From positions 87,456-151,455 of the forward strand of contig NZ_FNCZ01000005.1 in NCBI RefSeq assembly GCF_900099995.1: a stretch of DNA of 64,000 nucleotides, read 5' to 3'. Of the stretch, positions 34,255-43,190 are shown piece by piece. A program made the position numbers and the translations under genes. The notes below the pieces were generated by a model. The model had not been told where the DNA came from. It worked only from the letters and a program-made list of their open reading frames with translations, and ran no database searches. Source of the stretch: Winogradskyella thalassocola. GTDB taxonomy: Bacteria > Bacteroidota > Bacteroidia > Flavobacteriales > Flavobacteriaceae. The first letter of the stretch is position 1. The number at the start of each line of letters is the position of its first letter.

Positions 34255-34854
34255 ATGGTTAAGACATTATCATTTTTCATTTTAGTTTTCTTAGGATCTA
34301 CGTGCTCTACTTTTTTTGGAGTAGAAGCAATAGAATTCAAAGAATCAACTGTGGTTTTATCTTCTGAAAGTTACCTAAAAATTAAAGGTAAAACTAATGT
34401 AAGTACGTTTGAGTGTCAGTTTGATATGACGACTATTTCTGAAGCAATAAGCATCAGTTATAAAGATTATGATAAAAGAATTAAATTTAATGACACCAAA
34501 TTAACACTTCCTAATATTGAATTTAATTGTGGTGGTAAGGCTATTAATAAAGACTTTAATAAATTACTTAATACTGAAGAGTATCCTGAAATAGTACTTA
34601 AGTTAAAAGAGATTTCTAAAGTTAAACCCAATGATGATTCAACTACTGCAATCATAGAAATTACAATAAGTAATATTGTAAGGACTTATACCGTTCCAAT
34701 TTCTATAACTAAAAATAGTGATTTGCATGTAAGTGGAGTAATGCCTTTAGATATAAATGATTTTAGTTTAACTGCACCAACAAAAATGTTGGGTATGGTT
34801 AAGGTCTCACCAAAAATTGAGATTCAATTCTCTCTTAAAATTAAAGAGTCTTAG
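34255..34854 (+). CDS. YceI-like domain protein (second copy)
   Basis: ATG 34255 gives a signal peptide (MVKTLSFFILVFLGSTCSTFFG) and a diverged YceI-like fold: LKIKGKTNVSTFECQFD, NKDFNKLLNTEEYPEIVLKL, and C-terminal LDINDFSLTAPTKMLGMVKVSPKIEIQF, the last mirroring the first YceI copy. Two Cys in the mature part (in FECQF and EFNCGGK) could form a disulfide. The terminator just upstream suggests separate or read-through expression after the porin-like gene. It is convergent with the GIN gene 6 bp away. Confidence 0.78.
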   Translation: MVKTLSFFILVFLGSTCSTFFGVEAIEFKESTVVLSSESYLKIKGKTNVSTFECQFDMTTISEAISISYKDYDKRIKFNDTKLTLPNIEFNCGGKAINKDFNKLLNTEEYPEIVLKLKEISKVKPNDDSTTAIIEITISNIVRTYTVPISITKNSDLHVSGVMPLDINDFSLTAPTKMLGMVKVSPKIEIQFSLKIKES

Positions 34855-34860
34855 TGCTTT

Positions 34861-35697
34861 TTAGCGTTTCTTCTTCTGTAACTTAGCTGTATCTTCAAAT
34901 TTAGTAATGGTTATTGCAGGACTACCAAAAAGGTAAACTTCACTATTTCCAGAAGCAGCAATCGTAATGTTATCGGTTACAGCAATGGTTAAATCGCTAT
35001 TGTCTTCTAAACTTACATCTGAAGTTTTTACATCAAATTTGGAACCATTAAAATTGGTTGAATTATCCATTCTAATTACAGACGTACTTGCAGTACCCTC
35101 AATAACGGCATCAGAACGTAGATATAAATCAAAATCTGCAACCTTACTAGTAATTAAAGCATCTAGCTTACTATTGTCTGTTAATTCTATTTTTGTGTTA
35201 TCCGCAGTAAGGTTCAATCTCGTTTTTGATTTCCCAGAGCTTTTATACGTGAAATTTTTCGCATTAATATTTAAATAAGCTCTAGAGTCGTCTGCAGTTG
35301 TTAATGTAACATCAGCAAGTTCCATAGAGGTTAGAGATCTAATCTCCCCATCACCTCTAGTTTCTATATTACTAAGGCCATCACTATAATTTACAGTGAT
35401 ATTCAATTTCTTCTTAGAAGTGATACGTGTGGTTTCTGTGAATTTGAGTACACCATCAACCACATTAAATTGAATAATTTCATGCAAATTGTCGTCTGCC
35501 TCGATATTTACAGATGGTTTACTGTTGTATACAATTTCAATTGAAAAATCACCATCGACCACAATCGAATTAAATTCATCAATGAATGTTTGCTTTATGG
35601 TAACATTTCTGTCCCCTTTAATTTTGTCTTCCGATTGCGCTTGTACTATTGGGGTAGCTACAATCATTAAAAGCAGAATGAGTATTGTTTTTTTCAT
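34861..35697 (-). CDS. Head GIN domain (DUF2807) exported protein, 278 aa
   Basis: A signal peptide ending IVQAQ is followed by a beta-helix-like GIN domain (PF10988). It begins with DEFNSIVVDGDFSIEIVYNSKPSVNIEADDNLHEIIQF and continues as repeating short strands (LNITVNYSDGLSNIETRGDGEI, ELADVTLTTADDSRAYLNINAKN). Members are exported and of unknown function, often linked to PspC genes as here. It lies 256 bp downstream of a second GIN gene. Confidence 0.85.
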   Translation of the reverse strand: MKKTILILLLMIVATPIVQAQSEDKIKGDRNVTIKQTFIDEFNSIVVDGDFSIEIVYNSKPSVNIEADDNLHEIIQFNVVDGVLKFTETTRITSKKKLNITVNYSDGLSNIETRGDGEIRSLTSMELADVTLTTADDSRAYLNINAKNFTYKSSGKSKTRLNLTADNTKIELTDNSKLDALITSKVADFDLYLRSDAVIEGTASTSVIRMDNSTNFNGSKFDVKTSDVSLEDNSDLTIAVTDNITIAASGNSEVYLFGSPAITITKFEDTAKLQKKKR

Positions 35698-35953
35698 GTT
35701 CTAATGTTTACTGTCTTTTAAAGAGACACAAAACCCATAGAATAAGTCACTTATTATGTTTTTGACTTCGGTATGGAGTTCTGATTGTCAATATTAATGA
35801 TTTCTGTTTAATATTGGTCAATTAAAAGCTAATAAACTAAGATAAGCAAAAACCATCCCAAACTCTAAGTAGAATTTAAGATAGCTTTTAATTGGTTGGT
35901 ATACAGTTGTTTGGTGTGTAAATTAAATAAATAATTAGTATTACATTATTTGT

Positions 35954-36682
35954 TTATTGTTGCTTTACGCTACCAGCAGAATTATCAGATTTATTAACTT
36001 TTTCAGGGTTTCCAGAATATCTTATATCTCCACCACTAGTTGCATTTGCGGTTAGTTCTTTAGAGGTGTTTACAGAAATATCGGCACCGCTTGTTGCTTT
36101 TACATTAGAGGTTTGTGCTTTTAAATTAGAAGCGTCAATATCGCTACCACTTGTGGCTTCGGCAATTAAGGATTTAGTAGTTCCGCTTACCTCAATATCA
36201 CTACCGCTTGTAGATTTACATTTTAAGGTTTCGGTTATCACATCTAAGGTTATATCGGCTCCACTCGTGCAATTGAGTTCTAAGCTTGAGACAGATATAG
36301 TATTTGTAGAATAGACATCGCTTCCGCTTGTGGCTTTAATTGCTGAGATGGTTTCAATACTCAATAGCACCTTTTTTGAGCTTGCCCTTCTAATGTTTTC
36401 GGTAGTGTATATGCGTAAGATGCTATTTTCTACGTCTGTCATAATTAAATCCTGAAGGTTTTCGTCGGCTTCAACGCTAAGTCCTATAGCATCAGATTGT
36501 GTGATGTATAAATCAATGCCTTGGCTAACTTTAATCTCATCAAAGTCAGATGAGATATCTCGCTCTAAAGTAACAACGTTGCCATTGCCATCAACACCTT
36601 TTCCTAAATTCATAGAGAAGTTGCAAGAGAGCATTACTAAACTAATAATACTAATGATAATAATTCTGGTTAGTGTGGTCAT
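35954..36682 (-). CDS. Head GIN domain (DUF2807) lipoprotein with TSGSDI repeats, 242 aa
   Basis: A lipoprotein signal (MTTLTRIIIISIISLVMLSCNF, Cys 20) and a GIN start (SSDFDEIKVSQGIDLYITQSDAIGLSVEADENLQDLIM) lead into a regular solenoid. TSGSDVYS, TSGADITL, TSGSDIEV, TSGSDIDA, TSGADISV and TSGGDIRY recur about every 20 residues, which predicts a right-handed beta-helix. The gene is 103 bp downstream of the PspC gene and probably in the same operon. Confidence 0.88.
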   Translation of the reverse strand: MTTLTRIIIISIISLVMLSCNFSMNLGKGVDGNGNVVTLERDISSDFDEIKVSQGIDLYITQSDAIGLSVEADENLQDLIMTDVENSILRIYTTENIRRASSKKVLLSIETISAIKATSGSDVYSTNTISVSSLELNCTSGADITLDVITETLKCKSTSGSDIEVSGTTKSLIAEATSGSDIDASNLKAQTSNVKATSGADISVNTSKELTANATSGGDIRYSGNPEKVNKSDNSAGSVKQQ

Positions 36683-36785
36683 GATTTCTGTTGGTTTTTT
36701 GATTGATGAATTGTTTGTTATATAAATTTAAGTTGATTAGACTCGGTTACATATTTTAAAGTGATGAATTGTTGAATCTTTAGTA

Positions 36786-38609
36786 TCAATTGTCATTAAC
36801 TTCAATACTGACTCCGTTTTCATCATTAATTTTTATGTTGACTTCAGATTTTTTTGGTTCATGCTCTGTGTTTTTAAGCGTTCCTATTTCTTGCTCAACG
36901 ATGTCTTCAGCAGCTTCCTCAAAGACATCTTCAATATCTTGCTCTTTGATTTCTTCAACACAGTCTAAACATTCAAGGTCATTCATATTAACTTTGTAAT
37001 AATGATTATCCATTTCGCGGGTTAACAAATTGTCTGGTGCGTTGTAATATTTTGAAAAACGCGACACATAATTATCAGTCTGAAATACTGTTCCTTCTGG
37101 TAAATAGATGTAGATCTCTATTTGTTGATCACTAAATTTATTAGATCCTTCTGTCGTAAAGTAAGAATCCATTTTCAGTTCGTTTTTATTCAGCTCATAA
37201 TTGTAATTTATGTTCTGTGCGCGTTCTCTAGCTAAATCATAGCTACTACCACTTGCAAGCGAATGAATTTTAATACTTGCTAAAGAATCTGAAGTATGTT
37301 TTATAATAAGTCTAACATCTGTGCTAGATATTATTTTCTCTCCGTTATTTGAAGCGCTGACCTTATAATTTTGATAATTTCTATGAAAATTTTGATTATA
37401 AGTATTATGACTTAGCATTCTTAATTTGAGCGTATCACTAGAAGTGATATTTATTTGCTTTTCTACTTGTACAGTAGTAGCATCATAAGCATGCTCTGTG
37501 GCTTGTCTTATACCGGTAACAACTAAGCCGATTATTGCCATTACCCAAATTCCTAAAAGCGCAAACTTGGCAACATTACCAATAGATTTTAGATTGTTTA
37601 CTAGAATCTTTAATCCTAAGTAAAATACAAAGAAGAAAGGAATTCCGATTGCGAAAAATAACAACATGGACATTAACCAAATTGGAATATTAGCGGCATT
37701 TGAAGCATCAATAAAATCCATACCAGGAAAATGAACTGCATCTGTAATTCCAACGGTGAAAAAAGCAATTATAAGCCCGATTATGACGCTAATACCAACG
37801 ATAATTAAAATAATACCAATGAATTTTGCAATCACTTTTAAGAAAAACATAATGATAGAACCAATGGTTTCAAAAAAGGATTGAGAACTCGATTTTAGCT
37901 TACTACCTTGCTTTTGAAAATCGACACTTTTTACAGTTTCAGATATATTATCTGAGACATGATCAAAACCTTCTTTTAGTTTATCTCCATGTTTTTTTAA
38001 ATCTACATTTTTGAAGTTTTCGGATACAGTATCAATACCGTCTTTAATTTTTTTTTCGATGTTACTGATGTTTACAGCATCACCAGTCATGGTGAGTTTT
38101 TCAGCAGTAGTTTTGGCTTCAGGTATTAAAGCCCAAAGTAAAATATAAAGTAAAAATCCTGTACCAGCACCAAATATTAAAATAACCCAAAGCAGACGAA
38201 TCCATAAAGCATCAATTCCAAAATAGTGCCCTAAACCAGCAGAAACACCACCAACATACGAGTTGTCTGTATCTCTAAACAATCGTCTCGTTGAACCCGA
38301 TTTTTGCTTGTATTGCTGTTTTGGTTCATCTTCAAAAATTTCGTCATCTACTAAGTAGTCTTCTGGTTGTCCCATAATGGTAATGACCTCGTCAACTAAC
38401 TTTACACCAACAACTTGCTTTTCGTTTTGAATGCGTTCTGCAAATAATTCGGCAATTCTAGCTTCAATATCGGCGATGATTTCTGATCGGCCTTGAGAAT
38501 CTGTAAATGAACGTTTTATAGCCTCAAGATAGCGTGATAATTTGAGGTATGCATCTTCGTCTATATGGAAGAATGTACCTGCTAAATTTATATTGACTGT
38601 TTTATTCAT
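36786..38609 (-). CDS. PspC domain-containing membrane protein, 607 aa
   Basis: The N-terminal ~110 residues include a HAAS-like segment (YLKLSRYLEAIKRSFTDSQGRSEIIADIEARIAEL). The PspC domain follows near residue 105: RRLFRDTDNSYVGGVSAGLGHYFGIDALWIRLLWVILIFGAGTGFLLYILLWALIPE. Three further transmembrane segments lie between about 240 and 380, then a long extracytoplasmic domain. PspC-type proteins sense or transduce envelope stress. The start overlaps the PadR gene by 4 bp, so the regulator and membrane protein are co-expressed. Confidence 0.92.
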   Translation of the reverse strand: MNKTVNINLAGTFFHIDEDAYLKLSRYLEAIKRSFTDSQGRSEIIADIEARIAELFAERIQNEKQVVGVKLVDEVITIMGQPEDYLVDDEIFEDEPKQQYKQKSGSTRRLFRDTDNSYVGGVSAGLGHYFGIDALWIRLLWVILIFGAGTGFLLYILLWALIPEAKTTAEKLTMTGDAVNISNIEKKIKDGIDTVSENFKNVDLKKHGDKLKEGFDHVSDNISETVKSVDFQKQGSKLKSSSQSFFETIGSIIMFFLKVIAKFIGIILIIVGISVIIGLIIAFFTVGITDAVHFPGMDFIDASNAANIPIWLMSMLLFFAIGIPFFFVFYLGLKILVNNLKSIGNVAKFALLGIWVMAIIGLVVTGIRQATEHAYDATTVQVEKQINITSSDTLKLRMLSHNTYNQNFHRNYQNYKVSASNNGEKIISSTDVRLIIKHTSDSLASIKIHSLASGSSYDLARERAQNINYNYELNKNELKMDSYFTTEGSNKFSDQQIEIYIYLPEGTVFQTDNYVSRFSKYYNAPDNLLTREMDNHYYKVNMNDLECLDCVEEIKEQDIEDVFEEAAEDIVEQEIGTLKNTEHEPKKSEVNIKINDENGVSIEVNDN

Positions 38610-38947
38610 TTCTTTGGTGTTTTTGTGTTGGTTACTAGGTTAACTGCATTTTGTAGATCGCTCCATGTGGAGTTTAATTCGTTAAGAAACAGTTTTCCTG
38701 TTTCAGTTAGTCCATAATATTTTCTTGGTGGACCAGAAGTCGATTCTTCCCAACGGTAGTTGAGTAATCCTGCATTTTTTAATCTTGTTAATAGTGGATA
38801 TATAGTTCCTTCTACAACAAGCATCTTTGCGTCTTTTAATGTGCCGAGAATTTCTGCAACGTAAGCATCTTCATCTTTTAGGATGGATAAAATGCAATAT
38901 TCCAAAACACCTTTACGCATTTGTGCTTTTGTGTTTTCTATTTTCAT
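38606..38947 (-). CDS. PadR family transcriptional regulator
   Basis: A winged-helix regulator of 113 aa: MRKGVLEYCILSILKDEDAYVAEILGTL, VEGTIYPLLTRLKNAGLLNYRWEESTSGPPRKYYGLTETGK. This is the compact PadR-s2 form. It is first in a PadR - PspC - GIN - GIN series and likely autoregulates it; in flavobacteria this set is common. No clear operator was identified in the 160 bp upstream. Confidence 0.94.
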   Translation of the reverse strand: MKIENTKAQMRKGVLEYCILSILKDEDAYVAEILGTLKDAKMLVVEGTIYPLLTRLKNAGLLNYRWEESTSGPPRKYYGLTETGKLFLNELNSTWSDLQNAVNLVTNTKTPKK

Positions 38948-39108
38948 GTGTGTTTTCTATTTTTTAATAAGGACACATGCAGTTCGCGCGTGCGATATTT
39001 ATTAATTGATGATGTTTTGTAATGCGCTCGTGTCATAGTCGATGTGTCATTAATTTAATTAAACTGTTCATTTTTTGATTGATTTGATTATTGATGAATA
39101 CTTTAAAT

Positions 39109-39555
39109 TTATTTTAAAAAGTTGATAGTTAATGGATATTTAAACGCGTTTCCGTCTCTTGCAGATAGACTAGCTTTAACAATAAGGGCTAATTCGATTA
39201 TAAAAGCAACAATTGCTAAGGCACCTAAACCGCCACCTATGTAAAGTAGAGGAGAAGGCTCTCCTATATTAATATGAAAATTGTTAAAGCCATGGAAGTC
39301 TAATATATCCATACCTCTAAATATTTTGAATATAAAAAACGGAACACTGAGCGTACCTATTATAATAGCATAGAGCAGAACGCTTATCTGAAAATTAATG
39401 GCCTGCTTACCGTGCTGATCTATAAATTCGGATTTGTTTTTATTGGCTGCCCATAATACTATAGGACCGATGAAATTCCCAAATGGAATTACAAATCTTG
39501 AAAACGTTGACAAATGTATAAATGTCGCTAAATTTTTATGGTGATTATCTATCAT
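39109..39555 (-). CDS. DUF4870 domain-containing membrane protein
   Basis: A 148-aa protein with DUF4870 hallmarks: LATFIHLSTFSRFVIPFGNFIGPIVLWAANKNKSEFIDQHGKQAINFQISVLLY, and three or four transmembrane helices. The function is unknown. It follows the PadR gene by 160 bp on the same strand but upstream of it, so it could be part of the same regulatory locus. Confidence 0.9.
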   Translation of the reverse strand: MIDNHHKNLATFIHLSTFSRFVIPFGNFIGPIVLWAANKNKSEFIDQHGKQAINFQISVLLYAIIIGTLSVPFFIFKIFRGMDILDFHGFNNFHINIGEPSPLLYIGGGLGALAIVAFIIELALIVKASLSARDGNAFKYPLTINFLK

Positions 39556-39701
39556 TTTATAAAGTATATAATAGTTGCTTATACAAATATATGTCTTTAA
39601 AAAGGTATTATGTTACGCATAGTACTAAAAATTAACATTTCTTTAACATTAGTAAGGCTTAATATTTTCGCTTATTTTAGTGGTGAAATAGAACTGTACT
39701 T

Positions 39702-40157
39702 ATGAATATCACACCCTCTAAACTAAATAAATTCTTAATGTTTAAGCTACCTGCCGCCTTTTTTACAGGTGTTAGGACTAAGGAGTTAAATGAGAACTCT
39801 TGTGTCGTTTCTGTAAAACACCGTTGGGTAAATCAAAATCCATTTAATTCTATGTTTTGGGCTGTACAAGGTATGGCTGCCGAATTAACAACCGGAGCAT
39901 TAGTGATGAAAAAGATAAGAGGAAGCGGTAAAAAAATATCCATGTTAGTGGCTTCTAATAATGCCTCATTTACAAAGAAGGCTACAGGTAGAATTATGTT
40001 TACTTGTAATGAAGGGCATAAAATAGACGACGCTATAAATAAAGCTATTGAAACAGGAGAAGGCCAAACGGTTTGGTTAAATTCTAAAGGAGTCAATAAA
40101 GATGGAGTAGAAGTGTCTAACTTTAATTTTGAGTGGACGCTTAAAGTAAAATCTTAA
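39702..40157 (+). CDS. DUF4442 hotdog-fold protein
   Basis: A 151-aa single-domain protein with the DUF4442 pattern: LMFKLPAAFFTGVRTKELNENSCVVSVKHRWVNQNPFNSMFWAVQGMAAELTTGAL. The family has the thioesterase/hotdog fold; activity is unproven. It is divergent from the DUF4870 gene and followed after about 100 bp by the TIGR00266 gene. Confidence 0.87.
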   Translation: MNITPSKLNKFLMFKLPAAFFTGVRTKELNENSCVVSVKHRWVNQNPFNSMFWAVQGMAAELTTGALVMKKIRGSGKKISMLVASNNASFTKKATGRIMFTCNEGHKIDDAINKAIETGEGQTVWLNSKGVNKDGVEVSNFNFEWTLKVKS

Positions 40158-40260
40158 AATTATTTAGCAAGTAAAGGCCAGTTTCTTCTATTTATGTGTA
40201 ACATTTTTTTGTTTTTTACAACCTATAAATGAATCAATCAAATCAATAAAAATTAGAATT

Positions 40261-41085
40261 ATGGAAAAATTACCAGACTATAACGACAGAAATGCACACG
40301 AAATAGATTACCGTATTTACGGAGAAGAAATGCAATATGTAGAAATAGAGTTAGATCCACAAGAAGCTGTCATTGCGGAATCAGGAAGTTTTATGATGAT
40401 GGATGATGGCATTAAGATGGATACCATTTTTGGTGATGGCTCACAAAAAGATGCTGGAATTTTAGGTAAAATCCTTGGTGCTGGAAAACGGATTCTTACT
40501 GGTGAAAGTTTATTTATGACAGCCTTTTACAATGATCTTACAGGCAAACGTAATGTATCTTTTGCGTCACCTTATCCTGGGAAAATAATTCCGATTGACT
40601 TATTAGAATTTGGCGGAAAGTTTATATGCCAAAAAGATGCCTTTCTTTGTGCTGCAAAAGGAGTGAGCGTGGGTATTGAGTTTTCTAAAAAATTAGGACG
40701 AGGACTTTTTGGAGGAGAAGGCTTTATAATGCAGAAGTTAGAGGGTGATGGAATGGCATTTGTGCATGCAGGAGGCACCACGGCGGTCAAAACCTTAGCA
40801 GCAGGAGAAACTCTACGTGTAGATACAGGATGTATCATTGGTTTTACTCAAGGTGTTGATTATGATATAGAATTTATTGGTGGCATTAAAAATTCCATTT
40901 TTGGAGGAGAAGGTTTGTTTTTTGCTAAGCTTCAAGGGCCAGGAAAAGTGTATATACAATCCTTACCATTTAGTCGACTTGCAGGCAGAGTTTTAGCTTC
41001 TGTTCCAAGAGGAGGAAAATCTAAAGGAGAAGGCAGTATTCTCGGTGGCTTAGGTGATTTATTAGATGGTGATAATCGGTTTTAA
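40261..41085 (+). CDS. TIGR00266/AIM24 family protein
   Basis: A 274-aa protein with EIDYRIYGEEMQYVEIELDPQEAVIAESGSFMMMDDGI, GESLFMTAFYNDLTGKRNVSFASPYPGKIIPIDL and the GGEGFIMQKLEGDG / FGGEGLFFAKLQGPG repeats. These are the duplicated beta-sandwich features of AIM24. The role in bacteria is unknown. The C-terminus is a glycine-rich tail (GEGSILGGLGDLLDGDNRF). Confidence 0.92.
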   Translation: MEKLPDYNDRNAHEIDYRIYGEEMQYVEIELDPQEAVIAESGSFMMMDDGIKMDTIFGDGSQKDAGILGKILGAGKRILTGESLFMTAFYNDLTGKRNVSFASPYPGKIIPIDLLEFGGKFICQKDAFLCAAKGVSVGIEFSKKLGRGLFGGEGFIMQKLEGDGMAFVHAGGTTAVKTLAAGETLRVDTGCIIGFTQGVDYDIEFIGGIKNSIFGGEGLFFAKLQGPGKVYIQSLPFSRLAGRVLASVPRGGKSKGEGSILGGLGDLLDGDNRF

Positions 41086-41314
41086 GAGCCTGATTTATGT
41101 AATAGTTTGATATTTAGTTTGTTGTAGTGTCAGAATTACCCTTTAAAAAGTGTAGGCTTCATCGCATAATTTCAAACTTTTAACATAACAAGCTGTTAAA
41201 CTTTTCTTGAAAGTGAATTTCATTAGTATATTTTGCTATCTTTAAGTCAGAATTGAAACACTAGCGTATAGATAAAAAACTACTTTTTGTTAACCTAAAA
41301 ACTAAAAATCACCT

Positions 41315-41512
41315 ATGGCGCGAGCAATGTACGAGTACACTAAAACTGTACTCAGCAAAGTGAGTTTTGATGCGACATTATTCTGTAAGGAAGTGCAAAA
41401 AGCAGTAAGACGTTTACTGCCTCACGAACTTGAAGAATTAAGAATCTTTATTCAGTCCTTAATCAATCAAAACCCAGATTTAAATCAATGCTTAATTTAT
41501 CTAAAAGCATAA
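41315..41512 (+). CDS. Conserved small flavobacterial protein, 65 aa
   Basis: It starts MARAMYEYTKTVLSKVSFDATLFCKEVQKAVRRLLPHEL and ends LNQCLIYLKA. It is probably all-helical and cytoplasmic, with two Cys. From memory, closely similar proteins beginning MARAMYEYTKTVL occur through the Flavobacteriaceae, and no function is known to me. It is preceded by about 230 bp of AT-rich DNA with a near -7 box (TATCTTTA at 41237) and followed at once by a strong terminator, so it is a deliberate single-gene unit. Confidence 0.8.
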   Translation: MARAMYEYTKTVLSKVSFDATLFCKEVQKAVRRLLPHELEELRIFIQSLINQNPDLNQCLIYLKA

Positions 41513-41515
41513 TAT

Positions 41516-41554
41516 AAAACAAGCGTCCTGATCATAATCAGGACGCTTGTTTTG
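41516..41554. terminator. Bidirectional terminator between the 65-aa gene and oxyR
   Basis: A 17-bp near-perfect stem (arms include CAAGCGTCCTGAT / ATCAGGACGCTTG) with a 3-5-nt loop has A-runs and T-runs at its ends. It serves both convergent genes. Confidence 0.95.
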
Positions 41555-41594
41555 TAATTAATCTCATTGTAAAATCACAATAAATGTGTTGATT

Positions 41595-42533
41595 CTATTT
41601 AGCTTTCGGACTAATAATTTCTACATTCTGAAACGCAATAGCACCACGAATAATTCCGGAAATGACATTGTGCATAGCATCTATAATTTGCATTTTTAAT
41701 TCACTTTTATGATAAATAATGCTGACTTCTCTCGCAGGAGACGGTTCTTTAAAGTGTCTTAAATTAGGTGCTAATTTTTCTTTTATATCTAAGGTATGTA
41801 AATAGGGAAGTAATGTCATTCCCATACCTTCGTTAGACAGTTTGATTAAGGTTTCTATACTGCCACTTTCGAGTTGGAAATTTTCATCTATTTGATCTTT
41901 AAATGTTTTACAGAGATTAATAACTCCATCTCTAAAACAGTGCCCATCTTCTAAGAGCAACATATCATCAATACTTAAATCGGAAACTTCGATAACCTTT
42001 TTATCTTTTAACCTGTGGCTTTCTGGAATATAAGCAACAAAAGGTTCGTAATATAAAACACGCTCTTTTACGTTGTCGCTCTCTAAAGGTGTCGCAGCAA
42101 TTGCAGCATCTAAGTGACCATCGCTAAGGCGCGTTAAAATTTCTTCTGTGGTTAATTCTTCAATTTTTAGTTTAACCTTTGGGTATTTTTTTATAAAACT
42201 CTTCAAAAACATTGGTAAAAGTGTTGGCATTATAGTTGGGATAATTCCCAATCGAAACTCCCCTCCTATAAATCCTTTTTGCTGATCTACGATATCTTGA
42301 ATTCGGTCTGCTTCATTAACTATATTTCGAGCTTGGTATACAATTTTACGTCCAACCTCAGTTAATTCAATGGGTTTCTTACCTCTGTCAAAAATAATGA
42401 TGTCTAATTCATCTTCTAATTTTTGAATCTGTGTGCTTAAAGTAGGTTGCGTTACAAAACATTTTTCTGCCGCTTTGGTGAAATTTTTATGTTCTGCTAT
42501 GGCTAAAGCGTATTTAAGTTGTGTTATTGTCAT
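41595..42533 (-). CDS. oxyR: OxyR-type LysR regulator of peroxide response
   Basis: N-terminal LysR helix-turn-helix (FTKAAEKCFVTQPTLSTQIQKLE) and an effector domain of OxyR type. Counting from the start, the two redox cysteines fall at C199 and C208 (EDGHCFRDGVINLCKTF), the same numbers as the H2O2-sensing pair of E. coli OxyR. Length 312 aa. The gene is divergent from dps across a 103-bp shared region, a classical OxyR target. So this is an active peroxide sensor, not just a LysR homologue. Confidence 0.95.
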   Translation of the reverse strand: MTITQLKYALAIAEHKNFTKAAEKCFVTQPTLSTQIQKLEDELDIIIFDRGKKPIELTEVGRKIVYQARNIVNEADRIQDIVDQQKGFIGGEFRLGIIPTIMPTLLPMFLKSFIKKYPKVKLKIEELTTEEILTRLSDGHLDAAIAATPLESDNVKERVLYYEPFVAYIPESHRLKDKKVIEVSDLSIDDMLLLEDGHCFRDGVINLCKTFKDQIDENFQLESGSIETLIKLSNEGMGMTLLPYLHTLDIKEKLAPNLRHFKEPSPAREVSIIYHKSELKMQIIDAMHNVISGIIRGAIAFQNVEIISPKAK

Positions 42534-42636
42534 GGGTATTCATTTAGACTATAAAAGTATAAAAACTATTCATGAAAACTATGCTAAAAAATACTTATTT
42601 GAGTCGTAAATTTGAGTAAACAAAAACGTACATATT
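42534..42636. promoter_or_regulatory. Divergent oxyR/dps control region
   Basis: The 103 bp between the two start codons hold TAAATTTG (42607-42614), a consensus -7 box 22 bp ahead of dps with no TTG at -33, as expected for an activator-dependent promoter. CTAT occurs at 42549, 42566 and 42579. The full E. coli OxyR operator (ATAG-N7-CTAT repeated) is not present, so the binding site remains undefined. Confidence 0.55.
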
Positions 42637-43116
42637 ATGAAACTAAATAGCATAGGTTTAGATACCGAAAAAACAAAAGGATTAGCAAATGATTTAAATC
42701 AATTATTAGCAAATTTTCAATTGTATTATCAGAACTTAAGAGGTATTCATTGGAACATTAAAGGGCGTGGTTTTTTTGATCTTCATGTAAAATTTGAGGA
42801 ATTATACACGGATGCCAATTTAAAAGTAGATGAAATAGCTGAGCGTATTTTAACGTTAGGTGCAACACCACTTCATACGTTTGAGGATTACACAAAAGCA
42901 GCAAAAGTACCTGTAGGTAAAAATATTTCTAAGGATGAAAAAGCAGTTCAATTAATTGTAGATTCACTTTCCGAATTATTAAAAATGGAACGTTCAATTC
43001 TGGAAGCAGCAGGAGATGCTAATGATGAAGGAACGAACTCTATGATGAGTGATTTTATTACCGAACAAGAAAAAACAGTTTGGATGATGAAAGCTTGGTT
43101 GGGTGAAACAGTTTAA
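42637..43116 (+). CDS. dps: Dps family DNA-protecting ferritin
   Basis: A 159-aa mini-ferritin that oxidises Fe(II) with H2O2 and protects DNA. The whole inter-subunit ferroxidase set is visible with canonical spacing: H38, H50, E54, D65 and E69 (HWNIKGRGFFDLHVKFEELY ... DEIAER). No long DNA-binding N-terminal tail is present. It is divergent from oxyR and has its own terminator. Confidence 0.96.
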   Translation: MKLNSIGLDTEKTKGLANDLNQLLANFQLYYQNLRGIHWNIKGRGFFDLHVKFEELYTDANLKVDEIAERILTLGATPLHTFEDYTKAAKVPVGKNISKDEKAVQLIVDSLSELLKMERSILEAAGDANDEGTNSMMSDFITEQEKTVWMMKAWLGETV

Positions 43117-43136
43117 GATTGAATCATTTTAAAATA

Positions 43137-43167
43137 GAAAAAGACTGCTAATTAGCAGTCTTTTTTG
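43137..43167 (+). terminator. Terminator after dps
   Basis: AAGACTGCTAATTAGCAGTCTT is a perfect palindrome followed by T. The left arm is preceded by A-runs, so it may also end the convergent DUF2141 gene. Confidence 0.92.
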
Positions 43168-43190
43168 TGTTGATTGATGTCTATGTTTTT

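Noticed and set aside
42534-42636. A classical E. coli-type OxyR operator
   Set aside because: Three CTAT motifs occur, but the spacing (17 and 13 bp) does not fit ATAG-N7-CTAT repeats.
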